Counted from the stretch's first letter, positions 10,940 through 24,999 are shown. The stretch is 64,000 nucleotides of DNA from Adiantum capillus-veneris (GCA_014529385.2 CM043966.1:140416211-140480210); one strand, 5' to 3'. Numbers and translations: made by a program. The notes: generated from the letters alone by a model not told the origin.

Positions 10940-12270
10940 CACTAGGATTGTGATGATCATTGTATTATGTGTGGGGAGACTTACCATCACACCAACCCAA
11001 TGGCTAACCCAGTTGCATCAACAATGATTGAGGACTTACAAATGAACCAAACACTCACTACAACAATGATCGATGTGACACATGCATGGGTAACATAGTA
11101 CATGATCTTGGTAGCCTACAAAGAATTGAATAAGGAGTTTCTTGGTGCATTCCAATTTCAACCGATAGCTGCACATATCTTGAGTTCCTTGAACAACGTG
11201 AAACAAAACGGATTGTCCATTTATGTGTATGCAATCAAAATCCAAAAGCTGGTGAATTGGTTGGAGCCTACAAATCAACCAATTCCAATGGTGTAGTGGG
11301 ATTCATTTCCTGGGGGACTTGATAAAAATGATCCAAACATCATCACAAACATGACCAACATGCAATTGGATGCTTTGTTAAAAAAGGTGGTGAAAGCACA
11401 GTGTCCTAAGGTAACCATTGTCCATGTTAGTGCTGCTTCCACAAGTAGTAATAGAGCTTTTGATCCATAGTATCTAGGTGGAAGAAGTTTTCAAATGTCA
11501 ACTTAGCCTTTTTGAGGTACGGCTGGCCTAGAGGCTCAGAGAGGAGCAATAAGTGTAGTTGTGTGGGAGACGCAAATGGTTGGTTTGTGTTATCAAGCTT
11601 TTGGCATAGCATTTGGTGTGATCATTGTGCAAGGGAAGGACACATGGAATTTGAGTATCGAGACAAGAATCCATGGTGTGATACTTTCCACCTTAACCCG
11701 CATGGGACCAAGGTATGTGTGTATCATGGTCAAAGCCATAGAATGCGTTGTCCCCAAAATTTGGTGTTGGGATATGACCCAAGGACTAGCCAGCCAACTC
11801 AACAAGCTTTTTTTTTACAAGATTCCATATATGCCCCAATGCAACCTAAATAGCTCTCATTTTATACCCAGCAATAGTTAGCATGTCAAGTACGAGCACA
11901 ACAGTATCTTACTCCTCAGAATGTTCAACAGTAGGTCTCTCAAGGGTGCAGCCAAGGCTATACCCATTAGCATCATTTACTTTTAGCCAAGTGAGCCCAT
12001 AGTGCAAGTTCAAGTGGCCAAGGTCCAGCTTGTGGCGGATTCCAAGGTAATGATGAATATGTCAAGGGATTTGGTAGAGGCTTTAGCCAAGGTCGTAATG
12101 GTAGAGGTAGCCGAATCTAAGGGTGCTACTATTGCAATGACCTAAATCACCTTATCAATGAATGTCCAATGTTGCATGAACATGAAGCATCCAAACAAGC
12201 TACATTTACCCAAAACGTGCATCCACCAATTGCAAATAACAACAATCCCTAGCAAAAGTAAATGATGTAT
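10940..12270 (+). pseudogene. Eroded retroelement gag-like region
   Basis: No single frame is open, but successive frames show a gag-like pattern: DCDDHCIMCGETYHHTNP near 10945, a helical stretch (SIYVYAIKIQKLVNWLEP) near 11210, a Cys/His cluster WCDHCAREGHMEFEY near 11615 in which the last Cys is Tyr, and a complete zinc knuckle CYYCNDLNHLINEC at 12124-12165 (C-X2-C-X4-H-X4-C). Several stops and frame changes separate them. This looks like a very old gag, perhaps gypsy-like. No pol domain follows, so the assignment is tentative. Confidence 0.4.
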
Positions 12271-13011
12271 CCATAGTGGAGTTTGACGATCCAAACTCTC
12301 CTTTGTTGGTACTAGCATTAGCAGACTAGTGTTTTCTAATGCTAGCAATACTAGTCCAATTGTAGCAAAGTGGGATTGACAGTGTGTAGTTCACAAACAA
12401 ATTATTTCCATAGTCAAGAAACTTTAAAAGAAAGACACAGGAATGGGCCAAAGCAAGCCAATGTAATGTTGATGCTTCAACCACCAAAGGATTGGCATAG
12501 GAAAATTGTGAGGGGTCGATGGTTTTCTAGCGAAGGAAAAACCAAGCAATGAAGTGTAGGATATAGCAAATGAGAACCAAGCTTGGTTTGACATAAAGAT
12601 AAAGGAGACACAAGGAAGCAGCAAGCCCCATTGGTAAGTGCACAAAATGGTGTTAAAAAAGGCTAATGGAGTCAAAATAGAAAATATATATTTTGGAGGA
12701 GATATATGCCTTGCATTTGAACCATGCATGGGACTCTTCAAGTAGAGCTCTACTAAAGAGATGTTTCTACGTATTTTTAAGAGTTTTGTGTGTTTATATG
12801 ATGCTACTTGGTGTTTCTTCAATGACATGGCTCTATAAGTCTATGTATCTAATATGAGGAGACCAATGCAGTTTACTAAGATTAGAAAAACCCATTATGG
12901 TGGCATGATGAAAAGACCACCTTCTTGGCAAGATAATGTATCATGATTGTATTTAGCTTGATTGTATTTAGCTTGATTGTATGCTTCCAAAATACAAAAT
13001 GCCCATTGGGA

Positions 13012-13036
13012 GGGGGGGGGGGGGGGGGGGGGGGGG
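13012..13036 (+). repeat. G homopolymer of 25 bases
   Basis: An uninterrupted run of 25 G. A run of this length is intrinsically unstable and can form G-quadruplexes; the exact length may be a sequencing artefact. Confidence 0.9.
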
Positions 13037-13049
13037 AGGTCTGACCCTC

Positions 13050-13054
<5 letters not shown>

Positions 13055-13080
<26 letters not shown>
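13055..13080. repeat. (CT)n microsatellite
   Basis: 13 CT units, 18 bp after the G homopolymer. Confidence 0.95.
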
Positions 13081-13368
13081 AAGTCTTTGCTAATGGTTCT
13101 ATGATTGCCTTTGTATTTGGGTTTGATTATATTTTTAACATGATATCATGAATATCTTATTCAATTATTTGGGTGATATGGCAATCTATTTTGTTACAAG
13201 TTTCACCAAAACAACCCTCCAACTCTTAGGTTTCCATATTCCTTCACTTGAGCAATGCACACTCTTCTACCTTCTTCTCATACACACCTTGTTGCTCCCT
13301 CTCTTCCTCTTTTCAATCAAGGTTGTTTCACATTCAAACCCGCACAACCTCTTGACTACACATGCACC

Positions 13369-13373
<5 letters not shown>

Positions 13374-13444
<71 letters not shown>

Positions 13445-13447
13445 ACA
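13374..13447. repeat. Compound (CT)n(CA)n microsatellite
   Basis: About 23 CT units pass directly into about 13 CA units. The same CT-then-CA arrangement recurs at 13693-13782 and 21529-21644. Confidence 0.97.
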
Positions 13448-13689
13448 AGAAAACACTTACACATACACATGCACTCATCATGTTAATTGTATAGAAAACC
13501 TCCATCTCCACATGGCTCAATTTGGTGAGTTCTGCAAGGTGCACACCTACTATGTTAGTAGAGAGGTAACTCTTGTTAATTTAGGTTTTTCATTGATTTT
13601 ATTTTATTCTTTGTCTTCTGGACAAAAAATGTGGTGTCTAACGGATTGTTAGACAATCAAGGTAAGTAGGGGATAGTTAGCTTCTAATA

Positions 13690-13692
<3 letters not shown>

Positions 13693-13782
<90 letters not shown>
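13693..13782. repeat. Compound (CT)n(CA)n microsatellite
   Basis: About 29 TC units followed without a break by about 16 AC units. Confidence 0.97.
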
Positions 13783-13784
<2 letters not shown>

Positions 13785-14399
13785 CTCAAATCATGTACGC
13801 ATCACCAAGAAAACATTGTCCATTATGACACAACTATAAGGAGAAATAAAGAAAACATTTTATAGCAACTTTTGGACAATGTTTGAGGAAAGTGTATCTC
13901 AGTTTTTCCCTAACTCGATTAAAGATTTAGGACAACAAAAGATTGAGAGTGACTGAGAAGGAGAAAATCCATTTGGATTTGCACAAAAATAGCGCAAATA
14001 AGCTTGATAATTGGCTTAAAGGGGATTTTATATGCTTGGGATACAGGTTTTTCCATAGCACGATCATGGAGACAAATTAGGAGTTGGCATTATTCACGTT
14101 TATTAGGCACCCCTTTTGTTCTCTCAATGGGCATCAACTTGACATCATTGGATTTAGACGCGGGTTCAAACTGGGTGGTGGCATAAAAACAACAATGTGT
14201 GTGCATTGTTGAAGGACATTTGTGGCATAGCTATCTCGCACTAACATGACAATGTCAATACTCAAGAAAGTGACTCGGATGGGGCACGCAGACTCTTTGA
14301 GGGTGTCAACCTCAAGAATTAAACTTAACAAGCAAACACATCAACACAACAAGAAATTCTTCACTCTCAAATTGGAAAATTTGCCTATGTCCTATCTCA

Positions 14400-16569
14400 G
14401 TGCTCTAGGCCATCACGCCATTTTGATGACTAAACGGACTCAAATCACCATGAAACTTTAAGGAAGGCTATATTAGGTCTAAGGGGACATGTCTACAAAA
14501 TTTTGTTACAGTTTGACAAGATACCAACATCACAATCCATCATGTAGAGGTCTCAAAATCTACAACAAAACAACCCAAACAAGTTTCCCTAAGGTCTAAT
14601 AGCATTCGTCTTTGGTCAAAATGTCAAAAGGCAATGATTTGAGCACTCAAAACTGAAGATTAAGCTTGCAAATGCAAAGTCACAGACCTTGGCAAAACTT
14701 GAAATGCTTACATTTGATTGAAATATCATGGAAAGAGGAACACTTTGCAATATTTGGAATTGAAATCAAATTAACCAATCATTAGAAAAGTTGACTACAA
14801 GTTGGAGGATATTGGCCGCTTGAGCATGTGTACACAAAGCTTCTTTTCTCCAAAAGATTAGCCTCGACCCCCATACTACTAAATTTGGGAATTTCCTAAT
14901 TCCCACTTTCAACAAGAGCTTAAGATTTGACCACATGGTGTCAAATCTTAGCCAAAGTTTTGAGAGCATGGCTGAGAAGAGCTTTTCAAGTACTACCTTG
15001 TGGAAGGATTTGGTCTTTTTTTTTTAAATGACATCTATCCATATGATCATATCTTCAAGATATTGGTGATTCCCAAATTGTCTCTAGAGTCTCAAACCCT
15101 CTATATGGTGTTTGAGCCCTTTTCATACTAAAGCTATAATCTTTTATACCTAGAGATTTCTAAATGGCCAATAGCTGGCTCACAAGGGTCTTTATAAATA
15201 TCCTGAAAGAATTACAAATCAAACAATAGATCTGCTACTTTGGAATCAAACTTACACATTGACAGCTATAATAGCTCAAAAAAATGACAGAGTTCAAATA
15301 TATTAAAAATGTGGTGTTTAGTTAGGTGGGCACCCGTATACTGAAATGGTCAAACACTCCCCCCCTCCTAGATTGTGTCATCCCTTGACACGATCATGTG
15401 CAATCTTATCGTGAGTATTTTCTTTAGCTTTCTCTTTAAGGATGGTTTTTATATTTGAATTTTCTTTTTAGTTGACAACAACCCCCCTTTCTTGACTTAT
15501 TTATATCTATTGTGTAATGGTTGATACGTGAGTTGGGCTTCTATTCTTGAGGTAGTTTTGCTTTTTTTTTTTTGCATTCTCATTTTGATTACCACTTTTG
15601 ACAGTGAATATGATTGTTTGTGTTGCATGCCTTTCCGGAAACTGTGTCTCTTTGGGTCGTTGAATTATGATGGACCTTGCCCTCATATTCCAATGCAATG
15701 CAAGTCCTCTACAGTATTTTACCCACTATGAAGCATTGTGTGAGCTCATGTGATGATTGTTTTTGATAGCTCTCTTCTTGAGCATTGATTTTCAGTTGTT
15801 TTTGTTTGCCATTCTTAAAATTTCCATTGTTTAATGGATCCTTGTTGTTGTCCTTGAAGATAAGAGTTACTCTTAACAAGCATAGTCAAGACTTGCAGTT
15901 GTTGCTCTAATTCTTTGAAGAATGATATGGGTAGCAATTTCCTTATTGTTGATGTAGAAAGAATATATACAAGAGGATAGTGGCTAGCATTTCTAGTTTA
16001 AGGTCTAGAGCCTACATGAGTAAAGAAAACAAAACCCGAAGGCAAAAAAGTGCCTTTGGTATATGCTCTTATTGGAGTTGAGCAGTTGGACTTTAAGTCC
16101 CTGTTCATGCAAGGTGAGTACTTAAGAGAAACAAAATAAGAGTGTCTAATGTAAGTGTCAATTATGGGACACTCTATATGCATACAAGAAAAATTTCCAA
16201 ACAAAAGCATGCAATGTTAAAGATGGAGTTGATGGGTGCTTCAAGGAACAAATGTAGCACATGTGACATCAAATGATGTTGCAATAGCCTCCACATTTCT
16301 AAGAAGGATTTTTTATCAAGAATCTTATCCACTCATACCTCATTTTGCTCAATGTGTGAGTGTCTTGGACTTCCTTCATCACTTCACCAGACTTAAAATA
16401 CATAGACTTTGACTCTTATGCTTACATGTACCAGCATGAGTGACACAACATAAATATGCTCAACTCTTCCAAGTTGAGTAGTACCTATAATAAAAACTAA
16501 GTCTCTTAGACCACAAAAAACATTACTTTAGGCTTTGTTCACTAACAACTCACTCATTTAGTGGTTTAG
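14400..16569. other. No gene seen; likely contains minus-strand gypsy LTR
   Basis: No supported open frame. The part left of 15356 is probably the 3' LTR of a minus-strand gypsy remnant (see 15355-15370); its far edge could not be located. 15374-16569 lies where the pol genes of that element should be but shows no integrase or reverse transcriptase, only a short possible polyprotein tail near 15375-15440. Confidence 0.4.
15355..15370 (-). other. Candidate polypurine tract and 3' LTR edge
   Basis: On the minus strand TAGGAGGGGGGGAG is followed directly by TGTTTGACC. A purine tract abutting TG is the usual start of a 3' LTR, and upstream on the same strand lies a gypsy protease remnant (16570-17800). 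The paired 5' LTR was not found. Confidence 0.45.
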
Positions 16570-17800
16570 CTACTCGACTCTGACTCTTATTTTATGTATT
16601 TTTAAATGGCAACTTGGATGTGCATGTTCAAGGCCAGAAACCCATTTCCATAGATTCTTGAGAGCTAGGCCTCTTTCATTGTTTTGGCCTTTGTCTTTAC
16701 CTTTTTTTGCTATGGTTGGTTGTTTCTTCTTTCCGTGGATTTGAGATGCTTTTAGGACTTTTACTATTGTTGTTTTTGAAGCTTCTTTTGTTTTCCAAAG
16801 AATATGTTTGCCCTGATTTTTTGTGAGGAATAGACTCTCTTTGATATGATGGGAGTCGATTATGTAGAAAGTGTCTTTGAAATCCCTAGTACTCAACTTG
16901 AGTACGGCTTTTGCCATGCCAAATCTAAGAATTTGTGTTTGTGGTGTTTCTTCCAACTCTTTGATTGGTGGCTTTCCCATCATTATCCAAGTCCGTACGA
17001 CATTAGATTTTTTATAGCATAAGGACCTATCATAGTTTAACATGTAATTTTGAGTGTTTCTTCTCCACATAAACTGAATTAGATCATTGTAGGAGACAAT
17101 CAATCTTCTAACTTATACTTGTTCTTCTGTTGATCTTGCATTTGTTGAACATGTGATGTGGAACTTGGGAACGTTGCTTCTTCATCTGCTTTCAATTGTG
17201 CATTTTCTGGAGCCGAATTCTTCGAGACAACTACTATTGATTCTTCAAGTATTTCAACGACGATATATTCTTGTGGTTGCTTCTCTCCCTTTGTTTGTGC
17301 TTTTGCATCCATGACTCACAATTTTCATTAGCTTCCTTCAACAGCTTAATCATTAAATAGGGAGCTATGTCATAGACTTTCTCATCACAAAAATTTGTAG
17401 GCATTTTTTCATTTACACACACATCTAGAGTAGCCAACATTTGGTCCCATTCAAATGGCTCAAATAAATCCTCAGGAAATGGTTCTGGGATATAATATTC
17501 ATCTTCCTCTCATGTCTCTAAGATGAAATCTTCTCTCACCAGACTCTCATACGTGGAAGCTCCACACATCCAAAGATATGCTTTGGCTTGTATCCATGCA
17601 GGTATTTATGGTTTGTTTATGGTTGTCTTTGAGACATTTGTATAGCTATAGTCTTTTACATTGATCCTCGTTTGTAACCTCTTTGTGCCTCAAGTAGATA
17701 TGATCATATCCCCAATCTTGTACCATTTTAAGTTGATGCATAAATGGTCTCCCTTAAATGACATCAAAGTTGTTGCTCTTACCAAAATTCACTCTTGTCG
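16570..17800 (-). pseudogene. Decayed gypsy protease region
   Basis: On the minus strand from about 17795, NFDVI.GRPFMHQLKMVQDWGYDHIYL matches the C-terminal protease region of plant gypsy polyproteins (the ILGRPW-like motif; one stop falls within it). Acidic spacer sequence follows (YYIPEPFPEDLFEPFEWDQ), then Lys/Glu-rich open stretches at 17234-17440, 17100-17312 and 16570-17103 in different frames. Reverse transcriptase and integrase are missing, so a deletion probably joined this part to the candidate 3' LTR near 15356. The right edge abuts a 17-base G run. Confidence 0.5.
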
Positions 17801-17804
17801 GAAA

Positions 17805-17821
17805 GGGGGGGGGGGGGGGGG
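17805..17821 (+). repeat. G homopolymer of 17 bases
   Basis: Uninterrupted run of 17 G at the edge of the gypsy remnant. Confidence 0.9.
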
Positions 17822-17829
17822 TCACTATG

Positions 17830-19829
17830 TATACATTGTGTATATCACATGCGTTCAAGGATCATTTCTAAAACTCCTTATCTGTGAATTTTTTAAAAAT
17901 AAAATACGCCCTCTTCCTATTCAATCTCTAAATATTTTTCCCGATTCCATTTTACAGTACCCTTCTATATTTAAAAATGTGAGAACAAATAAAATTTAAT
18001 AACCCCTTCTGTTGCACTCACCTGATGGTCACATATTTATTAAGTGACCCCCCTGAGAATCCACTGTTGCAAAGGTATGTTCATACTCCATTCCAGGAGA
18101 GGTTTCTATAATATATTCCAACATACATGTAGGTCTCTCTATGTAATTGAAAGGTCCCCAACCCTTAGACTCTAGTAAAGTTGTGATGGGATCCTTGACC
18201 GGTCTCTAGGCCTAATAGAAGTTAGAGTCTCTAAATAAGAAAAATCTAGGGAACAGACCCTTATCATTGGTAATGACTTGGGACTATAGCCCTAGAAAAA
18301 TACCTAGTCTTATCCCATAAGTGAAAACAAAACAAAATCTAAAAGACCTAGGACTTTTTGGCCCTATACCCTCTAGAAATGGACTAAGACTCCTTTTGCA
18401 ATGCCTTTTCCCTCCTACAAAATTGAGGGCACATCCGCTGGTGGACTCCTCTTCCACTAAAGAAGTCTATTAAATGTTAATGCTCAGGGATGTATAGTTA
18501 GCTGACTAATTGGATCCATGCATCGCACACTAACAACCTTAGTCGATCCCCACTTAGCACCCACACTCACACATGATACTTAATTTTTTCATTAATATCA
18601 CATTCTTGTAGCACTTAAAATAATGCTTCCTTTTAGTATTTAGCAATAGTAATTCCTTAAAACAAAGCATTAAAGGTAGTATTGAAAACATTCTTTATCA
18701 AACAAACATGTTTAGACTAAAGACAAGGTACTGTCATCTAGAGAACAATCTTTGACAACCATGACCATTTCTCATCTTGTCTCAAGATCACATGTACAAG
18801 GGTGGAAAAAGGCAATCATTCCTTTATTTGAATTCGGGGGTGGAAGAAAATATCACCCAAAAGTTCGGAGTGTCCATACGCCAAACCAATTTCCCATGCA
18901 ATGGAGGGGTCCACTAGGATAAGAAAACAGTATCCTAATTTATGTAAAAACATCAAGACATGAACAGATTACAAACTCATCGTTTACGGGGGTGGACGAC
19001 TCAAAAGTGGCCTTATAGGCATCTTAATCATCATCTGAAGTGAAAATATACCAAGGATCCAAAGGTGTTGTTGAAACAAGTTGTCTTAAGGATGATCAAT
19101 CAGATCTTTCCTAGTTCATCAAGACTAACCAAAACATTTTTTTCTTAGTTTAACAAACAAGCACTCGGTGGTTTTGGAAGGTATCCTTTTGTTCTCAACC
19201 AATGTAATATTTCCTCAATACTTAACTATTCCTTAATGGATGCAATGTTATAACTTTAAAAGGATTTATGCTACTTATAAACTTATTTCATAACCAAGGA
19301 CACACCTGGACTAGTTGAAAATCCACTACAATTTGAAGGTACGAATATTATCCTGCGTCAAAATGCTACTCAAACCGGCCTCATGGTCATGAGTGGCCTT
19401 GCCCCTTTTGGGGGTGCTATCATCCTCCACTTGCTGGTTTGCATGAGTTCGTTCTTGGGCCATATTCTTTATTCTTATAAAAGGATGCTTAACCATTAGA
19501 TAATATATATCAACATTGCAAACTTACCATAAGAATTTCCATGATGTATTTTTTACCCACTAATCTAATCCATTTTTTCAAAAGTTTAAGCCTTCTATTG
19601 GACTATAGTATTATAGATTTTTAAAAATCTAGTGTGATATTATTATCATGGGTTCCCAATACCTTGATTTAATGTAGGAGTTCACACCTATTTTTAGAAG
19701 CTAATCTGCTAACTTTTCCCTTTGGATTATAGTCAAAAATAGTGATTTTTTTGACATGGTTATTTTTTAACTAAATATATGAGAAATATATCTTTATCCT
19801 AGATTCCACATGGTGTATTTAAATTTTCA
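17830..19829. other. Non-coding stretch
   Basis: I see no open frame with protein-like composition and no recognisable repeat here. Confidence 0.5.
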
Positions 19830-20930
19830 TAATTATCCTATAATTTTTTGAGTTAATTCCTTATTTTTTTCTTTCTAGATATAACAAAAAATATGGCATT
19901 TTTTACTTAGTAGTCAGCAAAAATAAATATCTATTTAAAATATATAGTTGTCTTATAAACTTCCAAATTAATTTACTAAGTATCTCTTATAATGTCTTGC
20001 TCAAAGTAGAATATATAGGATTTAGTAATAAGTAAAACTAAATAAAATTATTAAAATATTTTTATTATGGGCTTTTAATAGTGTATTTTAACTCTAAAAA
20101 TTATCTTATAAACTTCTAAGTTAATATAGTAATCATGACATTTAATTTTTAAAGTAATCAAGGCTTAGTAATTATTGAAACTAATTATCTCATTAAGATT
20201 ATTTGATCACACATTTTTAATACTGTTTAATACCTTAGAAAATTTTCTTATAAGTTTCTAAGTTAATTTACTAATTATGACATTTAAAGTTTTGCTAAAA
20301 ATAGAGAATTTAGGTTTTAGTAAATAGTAGAACTAACTTTCTCATTAAGATATTTTTTATCACAAGATCTTAACACTATATCCTATCTCTAAATATTATC
20401 TTTTAAGTTTCTAAGTTAATTTACTAATTATCACATTTAAAGTTTTGTTATAAATAGAGAATTTAGGTTTGACTAAATAGTAAAAGTAAATTTCTCATTT
20501 ATCATGATATCTTGACACTATATTCTATCTCTTAAGTTTCTAAATTAATTTACTACTTAGACCATTTAGTTTGTTCCTAAAAACAAAGTGTTTGAGGCTT
20601 AGTAGTTAATGAAAGTAATTATCTCATTATAATATTTTTATCACATGTTATTAATAGTGTACATTCTAACTCTAAAAATTATTCTATAAGCTTCTAAGTT
20701 AATGTACTAGCTATCCCATTTTTATTTTTGTTTATACTAAAACCTGAGAATTCAAGGCTTAGTAATTAGTGAGACTAATTTTCTCATTAGGATATTTTTA
20801 TCACAAGTTTCTAATAGTGTATTCTAACTTTGAAAATTAACTCATAATTTTTCAAACTAGTAATAATTTTCCCTTTTAATTTTTTTTTTAAAAAAAGGTA
20901 ATTTTTGGATCTTATAATTATCAAAACTAA
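19830..20930. repeat. AT-rich tandem satellite, about 150-bp unit
   Basis: Seven diverged units can be followed by the phrase TTCTAAGTTAATTTACTAA, at about 19961, 20113, 20256, 20409, 20538, 20692 and 20851, so spacing is 129-159 bp. Each unit also holds CTCATTAAGATATTTTTATCAC and AATAGTGTATTCTAACTCTA. Very AT-rich and non-coding. Confidence 0.75.
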
Positions 20931-21646
<716 letters not shown>

Positions 21647-22395
21647 TCTGCATTTGAGCACCATTGTGGGAAGGCCCCCTCAATACTAGCGCTAGCGCTA
21701 GCGGGAGCACCCCGAACCATATATGCCACATCATCGTCAATGGCCATGTTCGACAACAACGGTGCCACAACCACAAGCCGTGGCCCTCCGCCAACTCCGA
21801 CATAAACATCGTCCTCAACAGCCAGACGCAACACCCAGCAGCACACTCATGCTATGGCCACCACGCCATGAGCTCCCAAGGAGCTACCTAATGCTCATGG
21901 AAGACATTCAGTTCCATATGTGAATTGTGATTTCCCTAGCTTCAACACCCCATGTGGGTTTAAACTCAAGCCATGTGGCAGCTCGCCATGCATTTGCCCT
22001 CCAAACCATCAAAATCCCCATGAACTTCAAAAAAAACCCATTTCTTAAGACTTTCCCCCTTTGTTTTTCTTGCACTTCCATGTGGTGCTTGGTGATCCAA
22101 TCGTCAATCTGAAAAATCCTCCTTAAAGCATGCACTTTTGGCCACAACTCCCTTCATCCACTTTGCATTTTGACTCTTTTGGACCAACCAACCCAATGGC
22201 CCAAATACTGCAACAATCATTCGTATTGATCTGCTCAACACCGGGTCCCAATTTCAAAAGGCTATAACTTCACGCTTTGGACTCTGTTTGACAAGCAATC
22301 ACTTTCTGCTGGCTCCATACATCACCTACTACCTTTGTAAACCTTGTCAAGCTTCAAAAAAACTATCATGGTACGTTTCCCCAAGAGTTCAATCC

Positions 22396-22627
22396 GGCTC
22401 AAAATCGACCCCTAGCAAAACTTCAATTCGCAATATCTTGATATCTCGGGCTCTGATTGCCAATATGAAAAGACCTACAATTCAAGCTCTACACATCCAT
22501 TTACTCAATGCGGCTCAAAATCGACCCCTAGCAAAACTTCAATTCACAATATCTTGATATCTTGGGCTCTGATTGCCAATATGAAAAGACCTACAATTCA
22601 AGCTCTACACATCCATTTGCTGAAACC
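22396..22627 (+). repeat. Tandem duplication, 116-bp period
   Basis: GGCTCAAAATCGACCCCTAGC occurs at 22396 and 22512, and the following sequence matches with few differences to the end of the second copy. Confidence 0.88.
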
Positions 22628-22876
22628 ATCTTTGACAACCTGTCATCATCTGGCCAATTCTCCTCAGATCTCCAAACACCTCCAGCTTCAAAGCACCAAT
22701 ATCTTGCACTCTACAGCTTCGTTTGATGAGCCATCTGGACCAGGTCCTTCAACGCTTCAAGCACTTCAATTCCAAGCAAAAAAACTCCCTTCAAGCCTCT
22801 TTCACCTACCACACAAAGTGGCCCTTTTGGAGCCCTTTCTAGCCTACAAAACCACATTAGTCATACACAACTGCTA

Positions 22877-22960
22877 TTGCCTGTCTACCCAGGATCTTTG
22901 TATCTCCTCCATCTCTTTGCCTATCTACCCAGGATCTTTGTATCTCCTTCATCTCTTTGC
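22877..22960 (+). repeat. Tandem duplication, 41-bp period
   Basis: CTACCCAGGATCTTTGTATCTCC is repeated twice in tandem with surrounding CATCTCTTTGCC. Confidence 0.85.
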
Positions 22961-22989
22961 CATGCACTTACTAGCATACACCTCCCTGC

Positions 22990-23300
22990 CTTTGCCATTT
23001 CCTATGGTCAACCAACTTTGGTTGCACCAACGTCTGGATGAAATTAGGCAACAAGCCATGCTGGAGCAAGAAGTGTCTCAACAACGAAGGAATTACTGGC
23101 ATGACAACAAGATCAAAGTTGTTAGGGAGTCTAAAAAGTGAGATTTGGTATTACTTTTATCATTCAAAGCTAGGTCCCAAGAAACCTAATCTGAAAATTG
23201 CATGGTCATGAAGTTATGAGGTAGATTGGTTGGTTTCTAATGGCACAACTAGATTGAAGGATCTCTCAAGACTATTGTTGCAAGGTGTTTACAATGGGGC
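22990..23300 (+). pseudogene. Gypsy integrase C-terminal fragment
   Basis: The segment RLDEIRQQAMLEQEVSQQRR followed by NYWHDNKIKVV and a DLVLL motif matches the region after the integrase core in gypsy polyproteins, where the protein carries a GD.VLL-type SH3-like segment. Stops follow soon after. The fragment is separate from the integrase at 23950, which carries its own C-terminus, so two gypsy remnants are present. Confidence 0.5.
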
Positions 23301-23949
23301 CAAGATAATCTATACTATGTTAGATCGAAGGAGGTAGCAGTGACATCAATGCAAGAGGACAATTCAGACTCAAATCGCAAACCATTGAATCTATCTCATG
23401 TCAAACTAGTTCTAGAAGTGACATAGGATTTTCTAGAACTAGTAAACTACAAGGGTATAACTCCATTTTAGATTCAAACATCTAAAGAACCAGCAAAGTC
23501 TGACAATTCTAACACTCATTGGTATAAAATGAATGACACAATCATGGGCATAATCTTGCAAGAATGATTATACATCCCAACCAATGCATGAGTTCCACAT
23601 TGCAAGAGAGTGTGCAACTGCGTACTTTACTCTCAAAGACCCGTGCAAATTTCTCCTTGGTCTGCAACAAACATCCTTATGCGAGCACCTTTGCCTTCAC
23701 CTTCCACACAGCATCTTGTGTGTGCAACATCCTTGCCATTTCTTTTAGCTTCCATTGAGTTCACAACACAACTAGAGTCACCTAGGGTTTCTTTTTTTTG
23801 TTCTCCATCTACTATATGTGAGTCTTTCTCTACTTTGGAGGATTTCTCACAAGACTCAAAAATGGACAAAACCAAGAAAATATCAGAGAAGATGCAGGTA
23901 GATATGGATCAAGCGATGGAGAAAATGGAGACGCTTTTCATTTTGTATT

Positions 23950-24999
23950 TTGAGAGCAGGTTACTATTGGCCCTCTATGATGAGAGATGCTTATTTTTGG
24001 TGCAAGTCATGCCATGAACGCCAAGTGTTTGCAAATTGGAAGCTTTTGGCTGAGCCTCAAAAAGCTATAATGTCTTTTGATGCATTTGCAAAATGGGGAG
24101 TAGATGCTGTAGGTCCAATGCCGAGGACCAACAATGGAAAAAGGTATATCCTTGTGGTTGTGGACTGTTTGACAAAATGGGTGGAGGCAACAGCAGTAAA
24201 AGATGTAACAGCAGGAAGAGTGGCCTCCTTTTTATATGAACAGGTGTGTTGCAGGTTTGGAGCTCCTATGGTTATCATTTCTGATCGTGGACCAAGGTTT
24301 AGGGGAAAACTTGTTGCTGCTCTCATGGAGAAATTGAAAATTCAGCATAGGCATTCTTCTCCTTACTACCCACAATGCAATGGGTTGGTTGAGAACTGTA
24401 ATCGTCAGGTTGTGAAGATGCTATTAAAGTATGCTAGAGAGCATCCTAAAGAGTGGGACTTGGACTTGGAAAAGTGTTTGTAGGATTATAGAACTGCGTA
24501 TAGAGTGTCAACACAGTTTACACCATATGAGCTTGTTTATGGAAAAGAAGCTCTTATGCCCATACAAGTGCAATTGGATGCCTTAAAGTTGTTGTGTAGA
24601 ATGCAAGGTGAGCATAATGACAAGCTACAAGAAAGAATTCTTTCTCTAGAGTTGTTGCAAATGAATAGAGAGAAAGCCAGTGATTATTATCTTCAACAAG
24701 CAGAGACAAGGATGGAGAAAATGAATAAGAGGTTACCAAAGAAAGAGATCAAAGAGGGAGATCTGCTGATGAAGTATGATTCTCGCTTGGATTTTACTTT
24801 TCAAAAGAAGTTGAGGGACAAATGGTTGGGTCCATACAGAGTGAAACATGTATTTCCTAATGGCACCTATGAGTTGGAAAAATTGTCTAGTGAACGTTTG
24901 CACTGCAGAATAAATGGTTATAGATTGAAGAAATATTCTGCGAGGGATGTGGTTCCAGATGCAAACAATCTCTTGGTTGAGCATAAATGCTCTACATAG
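23950..24999 (+). pseudogene. Gypsy integrase, 5'-truncated
   Basis: A 350-codon integrase with one stop (TAG, 24481-24483). It starts in the zinc-binding domain (YYWPSMMRDAYFWCKSCHERQ), then the DDE core with WGVDAVGPM, IISDRGPRF and GLVENCNRQ, so both Asp and the Glu are present. The C-terminal part has FTPYELVYGKEALMP and the DKWLGPYRV...GTYEL chromatin/DNA-binding fold. It ends at 24999. Reverse transcriptase and RNase H are missing upstream. The stop lies where Trp is usual, again fitting a G-to-A change. Confidence 0.9.

Larger units (their letters stand above)
12560..14400. other. Non-coding stretch with microsatellites and a G homopolymer
   Basis: Nothing coding is supported. It contains a short 15-bp triplication (TGATTGTATTTAGCT, about 12945-12990), a 25-base G run, and two compound CT/CA arrays listed separately. 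Confidence 0.65.
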
